Shown piece by piece: positions 30,661 through 42,300 of a DNA stretch of 64,000 nt. The position numbers were made by a program, and so were the translations under genes. The stretch covers positions 136,001 through 200,000 of the forward strand of contig JAEMWC010001230.1 of the NCBI GenBank assembly GCA_016490735.1, read 5' to 3'. Every line of letters starts with the position of its first letter. Position 1 is the stretch's first letter. This stretch comes from Pachyseris speciosa (Eukaryota > Cnidaria > Anthozoa > Scleractinia > Pachyseridae). Below the pieces are notes generated by a model. The model made no database searches. It had not been told where the DNA came from and saw only the letters and a program-made list of their open reading frames with translations.

Positions 30661-31142
30661 TAGCTTGTTAAACAAAGCAACTGATGGTGGCATGCGGTCG
30701 GCATAAGAAATAACGCGTGCGGCACGTTTTTGCAATCTTAAGACCCTATAAACCGACTCTTTATCGCAATTTGCCCAAACAACGTTAGCGTAAGACATAA
30801 CAGGGCGAATAATGCTATTATAAAACTGAAGTCGCTGTTTAAGAGGTAGACAGGCTCGGATCTTACGCAGTATTGCGATTCTAGAGGCCAACTGTTTACA
30901 TACTTTCTCAATATGTTCATTAAATGACAATTTGCTGTCAATTTCTACGCCTAATAAGGTAGCACAATCCACATTACTGAGCTGTTTTCCGTTTACGTTT
31001 ACATCTACGTCACTTCCATACGTCACTTTTCCATTTTTTCTAGCTTATGAAAACATCACTTCAAACAAACTTCAAACACCACAAGGTACTTAAAAATGCC
31101 TTTCTACATCTTTTGGTTGATTTGGCTCGTTGGGTGCCCCTG

Positions 31143-32069
31143 TTTTTTAACTCTACAAAGACGGTAGTCGTCACGTTATTAATGTGATAATGGTTAATTG
31201 AAAACTCTATTGTTTCCGAACCCATAAAAGCGCGTTCTGTGCCGAACACATCATTCACAAACTTCTATCGGTCGAGTTATTTCTTTGGTGAGGTGTTTCC
31301 AAACATGCAAGTCGAATCAAGCACTAATGTTGTAACTTTATAGTTGAAAGTGTTAAAATACAGGTCGGAAATTATTTGTTGTGTGGCATTAAACCTCAGT
31401 CAGTCAGTCAGAAGAACTTAAACTGATCCATCTATTCGAAAAATCGCTTGGTTCTGACTGTTCTTTTATTATGCGGTAGTTCCGTTCACACAACTAAAAC
31501 ACACACATGACAGAAATTTTAACCTAAAACTGCGTTCTCTTCTATCTCAATACTGGAAACCCCGATACTATCTGACCTCTCAGCTTTGGCGATGAGAGAT
31601 GTGAGAGAGAAAATAAATTCTTAGCTAATTTTTTTCGTTTCCGCTCCGTTAGTCACGCACGCGTTATGCAAAACGGATCTCAGCTCTTCTCTCAACCCTA
31701 TATTTGCATACAAACTCTAAAGTAAAAAAGCCCATGGGAGAACCTTCTACCATTCAACAACGACAATAGACGGTTTAAGTTGTTTGGAACGATCAATATA
31801 AACACGCGACTAATATGAATTACACGTTTCTTGAGTGACAAACATAAACTTTATTGCCTTTTCTCAGCGAAGACAGAAACAATACAGAAAGTGATTTGAA
31901 ATGAATAAACGTCAGTCATCCTCTTAAAATTCGTGTGGAGGAAAAATCAATAGTCTTCATCTTCGCTTGGAAGATAATGACTCCTCTTAAAAGTTTCTGA
32001 ATCAATGTGTTGCACTGCGTGACAATCAGAATGTTTTGGAACAATACGTTTCTTGAATCATTTCCTCCT
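31143..32069. repeat. Inner left arm of Maverick-like element 2
   Basis: Reverse complement of about 32470-33390. It contains the AAAAAAGCCCATGGGA and TAAACTTTATTGCC blocks shared with element 1. Confidence 0.85.
31947..32027 (-). pseudogene. 3' end of the zinc-ribbon gene, left-arm copy
   Basis: The minus strand encodes CHAVQHIDSETFKRSHYLPS, then EDEDY and a stop. It aligns with the end of the gene at 15206-16024 (CHAVKHIDSETIKKNHYPPS). Only these 26 codons remain; the same piece is repeated in the right arm. Confidence 0.75.
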
Positions 32070-32084
32070 CCACCACCACCGCCA

Positions 32085-32470
32085 CCACCACAATTCTATT
32101 GTTTACCACCACCGCCACTGGTGGTGGTGGCGGTGGCGGTGGTGGTAAACAATAGAATTGTGGTGGTGGTGGCGGTGGTGGTAAACGATAGAATTGTGGT
32201 GGTGGTGGCGGTGGTGGTAAACGATAGAATTGTGGTGGTGGTGGTGGTGGTGGTGGTGGCGGTGGTGGTAAACGATAGAATTGTGGTGGTGGTGGTGGGG
32301 AGGAGGAGAAGGAGGAAAACAATAGAATTGTGGTGGTGGTGGTGGTGGCGGTGGTGGTAAACGATAGAATTGTGGTGGTGGTGGCGGTGGTGGTAAACGA
32401 TAGAATTGTGGTGGTGGTGGTAGTGGTGGTGGGAAACAATAGAATTGTGGTGGTGGCGGTGGTGGTGGAG
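32085..32470. repeat. Central minisatellite: AACAATAGAATTG plus GGT-triplet runs
   Basis: Nine or so cores (AAACAATAGAATTG or AAACGATAGAATTG) alternate with GGT/GGC triplet runs, and one unit carries GAGGAGGAGAAGGAGG as in element 1. The first core is inverted, facing the rest. Long His/Val/Pro-rich frames here are triplet artefacts. Confidence 0.9.
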
Positions 32471-33511
32471 GAGGAAATGATTCAACAGATTCAAGAAACG
32501 TATTGTTCCAAAACATTCTGATTGTCACGCAGTGCAACACATTGATTCAGAAACTTTTAAGAGGAGTCATTATCTTCCAAGCGAAGATGAAGACTATTGA
32601 TTTTTCCTCCACACGAATTTTAAGTGGATGACTGACGTTTATTCATTTCAAATCACTTTCTGTATTGTTTCTGTCTTCGCTGAGAAAAGGCAATAAAGTT
32701 TATGTTTGTCACTCAAGAAACGTGTAATTCATATTAGTCGCGTGTTTATGTTGATCGTTCCAAACAACTTGAGCCGTCTATTGTCGTTGTTGAATGGTAG
32801 AAGGTTCTCCCATGGGCTTTTTACTTTAGAGTTTGTATGCAAATATAGGGTTGAGAGAAGAGCTGAGATCCGTTTTGCATAACGCGTGCGTGACTAACGG
32901 AGCGGAAACGAAAAAAGTTAGCTAGGAATTTATTTTCTCTCTCACATCTCTCATCGCCAAAGCTGAGAGGTCAGATAGTATCGGAGTTTCCAGTATTGAG
33001 ATAGAAGAGAACGCAGTTTTCGGTTAAAATTTCTGTCATGTGTGTGTTTTAGTTGTGTGAACGGAACTACCGCATAATAAAAGAACAGTCAGAACCAAGC
33101 GATTTTTCGAATAGATGGATCAGTTTAAGTTCTTCTGACTGAGGTTTAATGCCACACAACAAATAATTTCCGACCTGTATTTTAACACTTTCAACTATAA
33201 AGTTACAACATTAGTGCTTGATTCGACTTGCATGTTTGGAAACACCTCACCAAAAAAATAACTCGACCGATAGAAGTTTGTGAATGATGTGTTCGGCACA
33301 GAACGCGCTTTTATGGGTTCGGAAACAATAGAGTTTTCAATTAACCATTATCACATTAATAACGTGACGACTACCGTCTTTGTAGAGTTAAAAAAGAATA
33401 ACTTTAGCAAACATCAGCGACAGGTTGCGAAGGAAGTCATCCACTGTCTCTGTTTTGAAAAGGAATACATCCGCTATTAGTATGCGAAGGAATTCATCCA
33501 CTGTCTCTGTT
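32470..33511. repeat. Right arm of Maverick-like element 2
   Basis: Inverse of 31143-32069 plus part of the outer repeats. It lacks the hAT-like insertion and so serves as the empty-site reference at about 33390. The outer tip continues at 35459-35630 after the family Y insertion. Confidence 0.85.
32523..32600 (+). pseudogene. 3' end of the zinc-ribbon gene, right-arm copy
   Basis: Plus-strand mirror of 31947-32027, with the same codons and stop (TGA 32598-32600). Confidence 0.75.
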
Positions 33512-33542
33512 TATAGCGGAGCTCCGGCGGAGCACCATACCT

Positions 33543-33574
<32 letters not shown>

Positions 33575-33625
33575 AAAATGGCTAGCGGTATTGCTCGTGG
33601 GCGCGTACGCACGACGACGACGGAG

Positions 33626-33658
<33 letters not shown>

Positions 33659-35458
33659 CATAATAATCCAACATGGCGGCCATACTCAAGCTGATCACCT
33701 AGTTTACAGCGTACATCTTTGATATAGGGCATCCGTGTCATGGCTAATTGACACCTGTCAAAACAAGGTTTCCGCTGACCGTTACCACGTGACAATATCG
33801 CGGGCTCAAGTTAGAGCTCATCGAGGTTCGCTGTTTTTTTTAAAATTGACTGCTGCCCAGGTAATGGTTTTCGATTGGATCGCAGGCTCAAGTCAAGTTA
33901 ATTTAACCGAAACGAGACACCCAAACCAAAACGAGGCTTAATTTTTCGCGCGCTTTCTGCGGCTCCAGATTTCACATTCAGTTGGTGTCTTCATTTTGAG
34001 CAAAACAACATCATCTTCGAAGTTCAGTTTCTGTCTCTTAATTTGCATAAAAGGCATAAAAATCAAGAACTACTTAAAAGATACTCCGGAAGGTGAATTT
34101 TCAACTGGAAAATGGAACAGCAAAATGTTGTTCGCAGGAAATTCTTCAATTTTTGGATCCACTTCTATCGCGCCCGGATTGTGTGGTTGAAAATCAAAGG
34201 GCTTCTTCACTTTACCGCGACATCTTGCAGCTCACCAAGACAGTTCTTAACAACTCACCGGAATTAATGGGAGGAACGAGTAGCTCACACTTGGTGGAAG
34301 AAGTTCTTTCTTTGAACAAACCGTTTGCTATTTTTGTAGATGCGTGTTTTTACTATAGTGGATCGATGCGTATTTACAAGTAGTAGAAAGCTCGACAACA
34401 CAGGTAACTTAAATAAATTGAAGCTTAGCATTTGGTTTAATAGTTGTTAATTTTGTTCAGGAATGAAACTTGTATTTTTGTCTCGACTGGATATAAATAA
34501 CAATCTACTCGTTTTGGACACAAAGAAGTAGCTAGTCGAATTGTTTGTTCGTTGTTTTACAAGCGAACAAGTGTTTTCCTCCGCTTGGCTGACTGCACAT
34601 GTTTTTCGGCGTCTGTGTTTCTGCAGTGTTAAGAACTGAAACGTTTGCCTTTGTGTTATTAACACGTAATCGCAATGAATCCGCGTAAAATTAAGGATTA
34701 GTATCACTTATGTTTTGTGCGACAAGGGCAATTTCAGCAGCTTTCTGAAAACTGGCACAAGTGACATTTACTCGGCCCCATGCGATTACCTATCCAAACT
34801 ATCAGGATTGTTTTCCTTTTTCTCTTTTCTACGACATTTAAGCTTATGTCTAAGCTTAACGTACTATAAAATATGTTTGTTAAGTCCCGGCTAAAAGATC
34901 AAACATTTTAATCCATTATCGTGTTTGTCAAGCATAACGTTTGGTGGCTAAACGCAAAACAATGTTTGACCAAACACGGGACCAAGTGAGTCCAAAAACA
35001 ATGATTTTTGCGTATTATTGCCGCTGAAATTTTTTACGTTACGTGGCTCATTTGGTTGCTTTTTACCGTTTGTGCACGATTTGTTTGTTGGGGTGGCTAA
35101 ACGATCAAACATTTGTTCGTAATGCGAAATTTTGGATGAACATGTTTGATTTCGATCAAACATGGAAAGCCATTTAATGGCGCACTAGGTGGCTAAACCG
35201 TCAAACATGCTCGTCCAACGATGTTGGATGAAAATATTTGATCATTCTTTGATTGCTAAATTTGTTTTTGAACAAACACACGCGTCGACTGTATTGTTTT
35301 CTTGTAATGTTTTGATGTTTTTGAACCGCGGTCAATTCCTGTTGACTACTCTAAACATAAAATATTGGCGCCAGGAAAGCCATGCTGTGTTGCTCAATAC
35401 CAGTAAAAAAAAATAATAATCGTGGAGCTCCGCTTTTAGGCTTGGCTAAATGTATATA
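33512..35458 (+). mobile_element. Repeat family Y, copy 2 (about 1.95 kb, most complete)
   Basis: Inserted in the right arm of the second Maverick-like element. The corresponding left-arm site (about 26610) reads on uninterrupted, and TATA flanks the insertion. The ends share AGCGGAGCTCC in inverted orientation. The left end reads AGCGGAGCTCCGGCGGAGCA. The 3' half has GGCTAAACGATCAAACATTT-type iterons at about 34871, 34945, 35094 and 35191. A stop-free stretch at 34093-34383 (97 codons, no ATG; LLSRPDCVVENQRASSLYRD inside) could be an exon of an unknown protein; I do not recognise it. Confidence 0.65.
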
Positions 35459-35654
35459 TTGTGTAAAGGAATACATCCACTGTTATTATCCTAAGGAATT
35501 CATCCACTGTCTCTGTTGTGTAAAGGAATACATCCACTAAAATTATGTCATCGACATTAATGTATTACATAGCAATTTAATGAGAAACCACAGCAAAAAA
35601 AACGGAAACCGTGGTCCCTAATACACTACTTCGGCAACAGCATCTCTTTTCATA

Positions 35655-35959
35655 GGAAAACGATTCGTTTATCTAAACTAAGTTTGCAAAAAATGCCTTC
35701 ACTGTTAAAGTCACCGTAAACCTTTCAGGGTGCCTTTCGGAAAATCGCTCATGTGCGCGTTGTTTTTAAAGAAACCCCAGAAAACTATGTATCATTGGAA
35801 AGCTATTAAAATATGGAATCTGAAAATAACTCGAACTTAAACGGTTTTTGTTTTGGTAGGCGAGCGCAAGCGTTCAAACGAAAATCTGACAATGTTTGCT
35901 AATCAGAATTAGTAGCCCTTGCGTTATAGGCTAACAAATTGTTAACCTGCGATCAGGCG
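35655..35959 (+). repeat. Dispersed repeat R, left part (landing site of the recombinase elements)
   Basis: GGTGCCTTTCGGAAAATCGC, TGCGCGTTGTTTT and AATAGCCCTTGCGTTA-like words recur at 55165-55370. The repeat is resumed after the tandem elements at 50088 (GATTGGTTCCTGAGAAAATC), matching 55390. The recombinase elements therefore inserted into a copy of R. Confidence 0.65.
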
Positions 35960-35975
35960 TTCTCCTACGTTTCCC
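35960..35975. other. Left attachment half-site (attL-like)
   Basis: TTCTCCTA followed by the arm CGTTTCCC. Outside is repeat R, inside is the element. Compare the junction at 43174-43197 and the right end at 50072-50087. Confidence 0.7.
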
Positions 35976-36123
35976 AAAATTTTTACTGCCGGATTTGAAC
36001 ATGTTCTAGCATGATTTTGTCGATGAAATTTTGGCTGTTGTATGTTTTCAGCATGGAGATTCTTAAAACGCTTTAGTATGTTTTTGTCATCCCTTAAGTG
36101 GCGTTTTTATTACATTTTATTTT

Positions 36124-36700
36124 TGAGCACTGTTCCCGTTTTCGCTTTGGGAACGTTCCCATCATGGGACGATTGTTCCTATTTGAAGTGGTCCTTTTAG
36201 CATCAAAAGGAACAAACTGCTGTGAAAAATAGGAACAAAGTGTTCATTTAGAGCTAAAAAGAACCTTTTGTTCCGCATTTTTAACATTGAAAGGGACGTT
36301 TTGTTCCTCAAATGAGTGACTTAGGAACAAGTGTTCCCTATGGTATTGTTCCTCTTTTAATCATTTTGGTCCTTTTTATGCAGTTGAGGAACAATTGTTC
36401 CTATTAATGCGTTCCCTTTTGGAGTAGCTGTTCCTTTATGCTGGCGTGAGGAACTTTCGTTCCCAAATGCTTACGTTCCTTTTTCTTGTAAAGGAACGTT
36501 TGTTCCTTTCTTTCGTCGTTCCTGCTTTGAAAATTGGTTCCTTTTCGTTCATTTGAGGAACAATTGTTCCCATTAATGGTTCCGTTTTGAATGAAATGTT
36601 CCTTTTTATGGGCACGTGGAACAGTTTGTTCCTAAACATCACTTCCTATTTGTGCACGATGGTTCCTATTTAGAAAACGGCAGTTCCTTTGTGCATGTTG
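36124..36700. promoter_or_regulatory. GTTCC/GGAAC iteron array, copy 1
   Basis: About 30 GTTCC or GGAAC words in about 570 bp. Several are paired as palindromes such as GGAACAATTGTTCC (36387, 36556), GGGAACGTTCCC (36158) and GGAACAAGTGTTCC (36332). The array lies about 350 bp upstream of the recombinase start and is kept almost unchanged in copy 2. It resembles a protein-binding iteron region (replication origin or operator). Minus-strand frames across it are by-products. Confidence 0.7.
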
Positions 36701-37057
36701 TTCAACAGAAACATTCTTCTCTTCTTGCCATCTATGTCAGTTTATTGCTTTTAAAATGGTAAAACGTTTGGTGTATAGTTTTAAGCTGGAAAAAACTCGA
36801 AACACAGTCCATAACATATTTTAAAAGACCTTTCGAGGCGCTTATTGACTTGTCCGGACAAGGTTGAACATAATCGCACCAACGTCATATGTCACCTTAG
36901 ATTTGCAAGTTTAATTACGAATAGCACACACTGCCACGCCTGAGCAAGCGGGGGCAAGTCGGGGCAAGTTGCACAAGGCAGCCATTCTTTTTTTTCCGTC
37001 GCCTTTGTAGTTTGTTCACAATTTATGCAAGTGGAACAAACTGTGTGAATCTCACAG

Positions 37058-38811
37058 ATGTCAGAGATGAACAAGAAAGGCAAGGTTGACTGGTCGAAAA
37101 TCGATGGTTCATCACCGAAACCGAAAAGGCTTCACTTGGAAAAAGACGAAACAGATAGCTTGTATCACTGTCCAATACAAGTGTGTGATCACGATGGATT
37201 TAAAAGTCAACGCGGTTGCAGGAAACACGTGAACACCAAGCACAGTTGGTTCTTTTTCTTTGACGAAAAGCCCGTTGCAAGTACCAAAGAACTTGCCGAT
37301 GACGATAAAGCGAGCGAAATCGCAAAACCACCCGCCAGAGTATTGCCATCATTTTCGGTTTGCAGCCAACTTGGCGAATCATTCACGAAATGGTTGACTG
37401 GAAGTGGCGGTGGTTGCAAGAAAGATCGCGCAGCTCAGCAGATTGTCAAGAGGTGTTTCAAATTTCTCAAATTTTGCTGCGAAGACGAGGAGGAATTGAG
37501 TTTTGAAGTGCTGGACTTCAGCCTGTGTTCTCACAGTATGTTATTCAAGTTTATCGATCACTTGCAGGACGAATGCAAGCTAGGACACGGTGGACGATTG
37601 GGCTACATTGATGCCATCTCTGAAATAATCGACTTCAGAAAAATAAATGGCGCCTCTGACGCAGTTCTCCGAAACTTGTCATCGACAGAATTGTACCTGA
37701 AAAGAGCTCGCAAGACGCTGGCAAAGATGATGAGATTGCAGTGGACACAAGATCTAGACATTGAAACTCTGGATGCTAGGGGCACTGGGCAACCCTGGAA
37801 GAACTGTTGGAAGTGGTGACGTTTCATTTGCCTCGTTACGAAAACACCGTGAAGACGTGCAAGACAAGTCCGGGTCAAGTCAACCCGTCGGACTTAACAT
37901 TTGCCACGAAATTTGTAGCGGTGTATTTGTTCATCAAGGTGAAGGGGTCTCGCCCTATGACTTATCAGTACTTGACAGTCGACATGGTCAAGACGGCCAA
38001 GGAGAACGGGGGATTTATCGACCAGAAAAAGATCAAGACTGCTGGCAAGTACGGATTTGACTCGTTGATTCTGACCGACGCAAGCATGCAGGTGCTCGAT
38101 GGCTTCATCGATTTCGTAAGACCATTGCTGAAACCCCGGTGCGAGTTCGTTCTGGTGACGAGAAATGGGGGCCAACACAGCAAATTGGGCGATGTCATGA
38201 GCAAACTAGTCTTTGACGCAATCGGAAAGTACATTCACCCGACGCGCTATCGCCAAATCGTCGAAACGCAAAGCCTCAATCAGCTCACTAGCAAAGAGCA
38301 AAGGATTTTGTCGGAAGATCAGAAACACAGCTCATCCGTCGCCAAAGTTCACTATCAAAAGCAGAGGTCGCGCGAAGTTGCTGCGAAGGCTCACGAGTGT
38401 CTGCAAAAGCTACAAGGTGCTAAAGGCTCCGAACTGGATAAGGAGGTGAATACGAGATTTCGCGATTCAACGTCAAATTCTGCGGCACTGGCTGAAAGCG
38501 CAGAATCGAAAAGCGTAGTGCCCCCTGAGAGGAATGCCCCACCGACAAACCCATTGCGAATCCAAAGAAGTCAGCGCCGGGCGTTGAAATTTACAGCATA
38601 CGAGGACGAGTTTCTCAAGGAAGGGATTGCTAAGCACGGATTTGGACAATGGACCGCTATTTTGAGAGATCCCGAGTACACGTTTCAAGAGGGCAGAACG
38701 GCAGACTCTCTAAAGAAAAGGGCGGACTCAAATTTTCACCAGGGTCATGCACCTGAACTGAACACTTTTCTAAACGCCGAGATAAGTTGTTTTTGGCATA
38801 TCTACTACTAA
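37058..38811 (+). pseudogene. Tyrosine recombinase, copy 1 (two frameshifts)
   Basis: The start ATG follows CTCACAG. Domains in order are a Lys-rich N-terminus, a C2H2-like finger (YHCPIQVCDHDGFK..HVNTKH), a helical core-binding-like region (KWLTG..RFKFLKF-like to RARKTLAKMM), and the catalytic part with KGSRPMTYQYLTV (box I Arg), HPTRYRQIVET (H-x-x-R) and KHSSSVAKVHY (His, then nucleophile Tyr nine residues on). A Myb/SANT-like C-terminus follows (FTAYEDEFLKEGIAKHGFGQ, WTAILRDPEY). Compared with copy 2, one G is missing near 37779 and one near 38727, giving two frameshifts; the listed end is the shifted stop. It is convergent with the helicase gene. The recombinase call rests on the R..HxxR..H..Y spacing and the attachment-site structure. 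Confidence 0.75.
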
Positions 38812-38988
38812 GAAAGCTTGTCGTGCTTCCTCGTTAAAGTAAAAACCAACAGCAGTCATTGATTAAGTAAAATGCTTGCCATTCATTGAACTGAACTGCC
38901 ACAGAACTATAATGATGTTTCTCTTACAAATTAAAGCGTGAGTTTAATGAATGTAATATATTATGTACTCTCTAAAGAAAAGGGCTGG

Positions 38989-39319
38989 AATGAAAATGCC
39001 GCTCGGTTAGCAATTCAACTAGAAAGAATCAACAAATGCACACCAACTAAAATGCAGTGGAAACTGAACCATTTAATTATGAAAATTTGACTAACAGCTA
39101 GCTTGTGAACACACTGATCTACGGAACGCGTTTTTATAAATGATCAAACTGTAATAAACTCTAATTTCTTGGATGCAAAAGCCCATTCTTGTAACTAGTT
39201 CTCATAGGTACATGTAGCGTTCTGATTGCCTAATTCTATTTACTTAATGTGGGAAAGTAGCAAACTACTGGAAAAGACCACTCTACATTACGGCCTATCT
39301 TACGAGAAAAAAACTGCCT
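38989..39319. other. 3' spacer between convergent genes
   Basis: AT-rich, no gene seen. Copy 2 is colinear with copy 1 only up to about 38988 (GAAAAGGGCTGGA) and differs from here on. Confidence 0.5.
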
Positions 39320-42300
39320 TTACTTTTGACTAGTAAAGTATCGAGTTAGAAGGTTCTGGGATTTTTTGACTGCTCGTTGACTGCTGGATTGCCTCTTTCG
39401 CTTCTTCTTGTTGGTAGTGCTAGCTCGAAGTAGTGCAGCAGAAACTGCGGAGTCGTCGAAGCTTGAATGAGGCATAGACGCACCACTTGTGCTCGGAAGA
39501 GGAGTCATGAAAATACTCCCTTCCTCATCCGTCTCAGATATATGTTCCTGTACTCCCTCGGTCTCCGAACTGAGGACAGGCCTAGGCAACACAGGCAGCC
39601 TTTCAGCAACGCTTGTGACCAGGTGCTGCTGCTCTTCCCTCAGCAGTCCAAGAGCGGTGCATACCTTGATTCGTTCTTGGACAGCCTCGGCGGTGTTGAA
39701 AGTGCCCAAGGACTTGTGATGCATTTTTAACTTGTCGCACAGGACCTTTATCCATTCTTTGACGTTAGTGCGAACCATGGGATCGCTACTGCTATCTTCA
39801 GCTCGACCTCGGTAGCTCTTATCCAGGTGCCTTTGAACGCTCGACGAGCTTTCTCGCGTCGTTCTTGCTCTTTGAGTGCTACTTGTTCGTCGCAGTGCTT
39901 CTGCAGTTGTCTTTGAATTGGACTTGGCGTCGCTGCGTCGGGGTCTTCTGGCAACAGTTCGACAATCTCGCTGCTGACCCCCCTCTCTGTCAGGTAAGAT
40001 CGTCTTGCCTTATGTAGTTCACGTCTCCGCCGATTCTCGTCCTCCTTCTCTCTGACGCGCGTGTCCAAGATGCTGGCAATTTGTCTATGTCGCAGGGAGC
40101 CTGTGGAAGATAGCCCAAGTGCTCTCCTCAAGTTACGAATGCACTGGTCGTCATCCGAGTCGACTGTATTGTCACTGCCAGCGTCAGCTGTTGTGCCTGT
40201 TGTCTCGCCTGTCTCGTCAAGAGTGTCAGTCCAGACGTTTGCGAGAGGCAGCGTTCGTAAAGCGTCCTTCTCCTCGTCTTTAAGAACGCCGTCACCGATG
40301 TGCTCTTCTCCCAAGCTGCTGTCGGGGCTTTCTTCTTGGTCCGTCGTCGGACGCGCTTTCGTCGAGGCCCACACAACACAATCCATGGAGTGTTTTCTGA
40401 GCCACTCTGCTGCTTTCTTCCTTGGGTTAGGCAAACTCTTGAAGACGTAGTTCTTCAGCCTACGGTCCATTGCTGCTTAGTCCTCTGGCCCGAATTCAAG
40501 TTTCTGTTGCGCTGTTAAAAGCATCGGACAACGGTTAATGAATGACTTAGCTGTTTGGTACTTGATGTCACAGGCTGTGTAACCGCCCTGCGTTAGGATT
40601 TTCCAATCATCTATATCTAGTGTGGAAGGACTCGCTTCGTCCACGAAGATTACTTCTGTGAAGTGATTGATCATGGCCTTATTGAAGACGCGCTGTTTAG
40701 TGATAGTCGCTATGTTGCCATGATGTACCAGGCCTAGAATTGGTTGAAATAAACTCGTCTTTGATTAGCGGCACCAATAAGGCACGGAACTTTGTCTTTG
40801 TGTCTCTTTTGATTGTGATTCAAGAGCCTCAAGAAATCTTCGCAAAATTCCTCAATTTCAGCTTCTGTGAGGCTGTTTTCCAAAATTTCTTTGAAATACT
40901 TTGGTTCTGGCCCTCTTGTTGGATCGTACGAACTAAACGCACGTGGTGTAACATGACCAATGTCCTTGTCCGCGATCACATTCTCCAGGAAGCGACGCTC
41001 CTTGATTGACCAGCACTTGCCGTCGTTTACCTCAATCAAATTATAATCTACACAAAGTGGTCGAATGACCTCGTAGTGCGGGTTGGCTAGGATATCGATG
41101 ACTTTCTTCATGTCCTTTAGGATTCGCGCCTTGAAAGACTCGTTCGCCGCCAAACTATTAACGAACGCCTCCACCTCGCACTTATAGGAATAGGTGTACT
41201 TTGCCTTGTCGCATTTCTTGTACACTTTTCCACCGTACAAAGCGTAGCCCAGCCTTTTCATTGCGATGCCATTGTCATTAACAAGCACTGTTAGTTTATC
41301 GGACAATCTTGCCTGTTCGTTGACGATTTCATTCTCTCTTGGAACAGCCGAGCCGTCTAATTGGAAGCCGAACTGGTCGATGACCAGTTTTACATCTTCA
41401 AGTTTTCTCAAAGCCCACGAAAGACTGGAAGAGAACGATGGATCGACCAGACAGATCCGGACTACGTTCTCCGTGCCGCATTGGTCGAGATCCACTGAAT
41501 CGGCGTCCCCACGAAACTTTCAAATTCATCACGAAAGCAATAGTTGTAAGACGAACTCACTAGGTCCTCCATAAACGGGTTCTTGTGGTCTTTAAGGACT
41601 TTGAACAGCTCTTTCATCGCTCCAGTCTCTTTACCCTCGTGGCAGGGGACCTAAAATCGAGACATATTTAACAAGTTGATTCCGGTTCTTTCATACTAAC
41701 CAGCATTCGGCTGGTGAACAAGTGATCAGCAATTTTCGGTACCGAGGAAATTCAACGTTAGTGTACTTTGAAATTCCAGGCTAAATAAAAGTTGTTGAAT
41801 CTAACCGTTGGAATTATCTTGGGCAGTTACACGTTTACTGTAAAGCCTGCCTTTTGCAATTTTTTTTTTAAATTTAATGCCTTGTAATAAGGTAGTAAAA
41901 GAATTATTACTCTTTATCACTGATTAGTGTTACTTATGTCAATTTTACGATTGGAATAAAGTTGTTACCTGATTTGCGAAGACATCCACGTTGCACTTCA
42001 GGAGGGCTCGGTGGATAACAAGAGGACTACACGGTGCACCATTTGGCGTGGTCAGAGCGATCCAATAACTCACACATGGGCACAGCTTCTGATTTATGAT
42101 TGTGGCGCGACTTGCAACCCATTCTTGGCTTGTTGAATTGCCGTATTGACTCGAATCCGGAAATTCGTCTGCATCATCGCTCCCCTCGTCCTCGACATGA
42201 GCCTTTTTCCTGCTTCGTTCTTTCTTTAGACTTTGCGAGCTAATGGCGCTGAAAAAGAATGCGACATTCTTCATGCCTGCGAAATAGACGAAACAAGCTA

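Larger units (their letters stand above)
27054..31036 (-). mobile_element. LINE C, CR1-like, 5'-truncated and interrupted
   Basis: On the minus strand, 31026-30663 encodes RT thumb sequence (VNGKQLSNVDCATLLGVEID, SKLSFNEHIEKVCKQLASRI, YNSIIRPVMSYANVVW). After a MITE it continues at 30364 with GWIPFYEQHKIDKCIIMYKR, INGSLPNYLNEHL and GRSFAVSATRLWNSIPIEIR to the ORF end near 30032. The 3' UTR resumes at 27181 after another transposon and ends in short TTAC repeats (TTACTTACTTACTTAATT). 5' truncation and the microsatellite-like tail are normal for CR1-like LINEs. It sits inside hAT-like copy B. Confidence 0.75.
26715..31142. mobile_element. hAT-like non-autonomous element, copy B, swollen by insertions
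   Basis: The ends are CAGGGGCACCCAACGA and its inverse. A run of six T flanks both sides, and the opposite arm of the host element (33385-33400) shows the same sequence without the insertion. Comparison with copy A shows that 27054-31036 was inserted later. Confidence 0.8.
26425..35630. mobile_element. Maverick-like element 2, palindromic, with nested insertions (6-bp TSD)
   Basis: The tips are inverted AGTAGTGTATTAGGGACCAC. TCGGCA is duplicated at 26419-26424 and 35631-35636. After subtracting the insertions at 26715-31142 and about 33512-35458, the element is nearly a palindrome. Arms of about 1.2 kb surround a roughly 400-bp minisatellite. The inner arm sequence matches element 1 (AAAAAAGCCCATGGGA, TAAACTTTATTGCC). 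Each arm ends with the last 26 codons of the zinc-ribbon gene. No other gene remains. It is a deletion/inversion derivative of the same family as element 1, with its own integration event. Confidence 0.85.

Noticed and set aside
32007..32540. His-, Thr-, Val- and Pro-rich open frames
   Set aside because: By-products of the GGT-triplet minisatellite in the centre of Maverick-like element 2.
36436..36642. 68-codon minus-strand ORF identical in both recombinase elements (also 43658-43864)
   Set aside because: It lies wholly in the GTTCC/GGAAC array. Its conservation reflects the array and the recent duplication, and it has no recognisable domain.
37200..37419. Minus-strand ORFs opposite the recombinase gene
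   Set aside because: Shadows of the recombinase codons; they repeat identically in copy 2 for the same reason.
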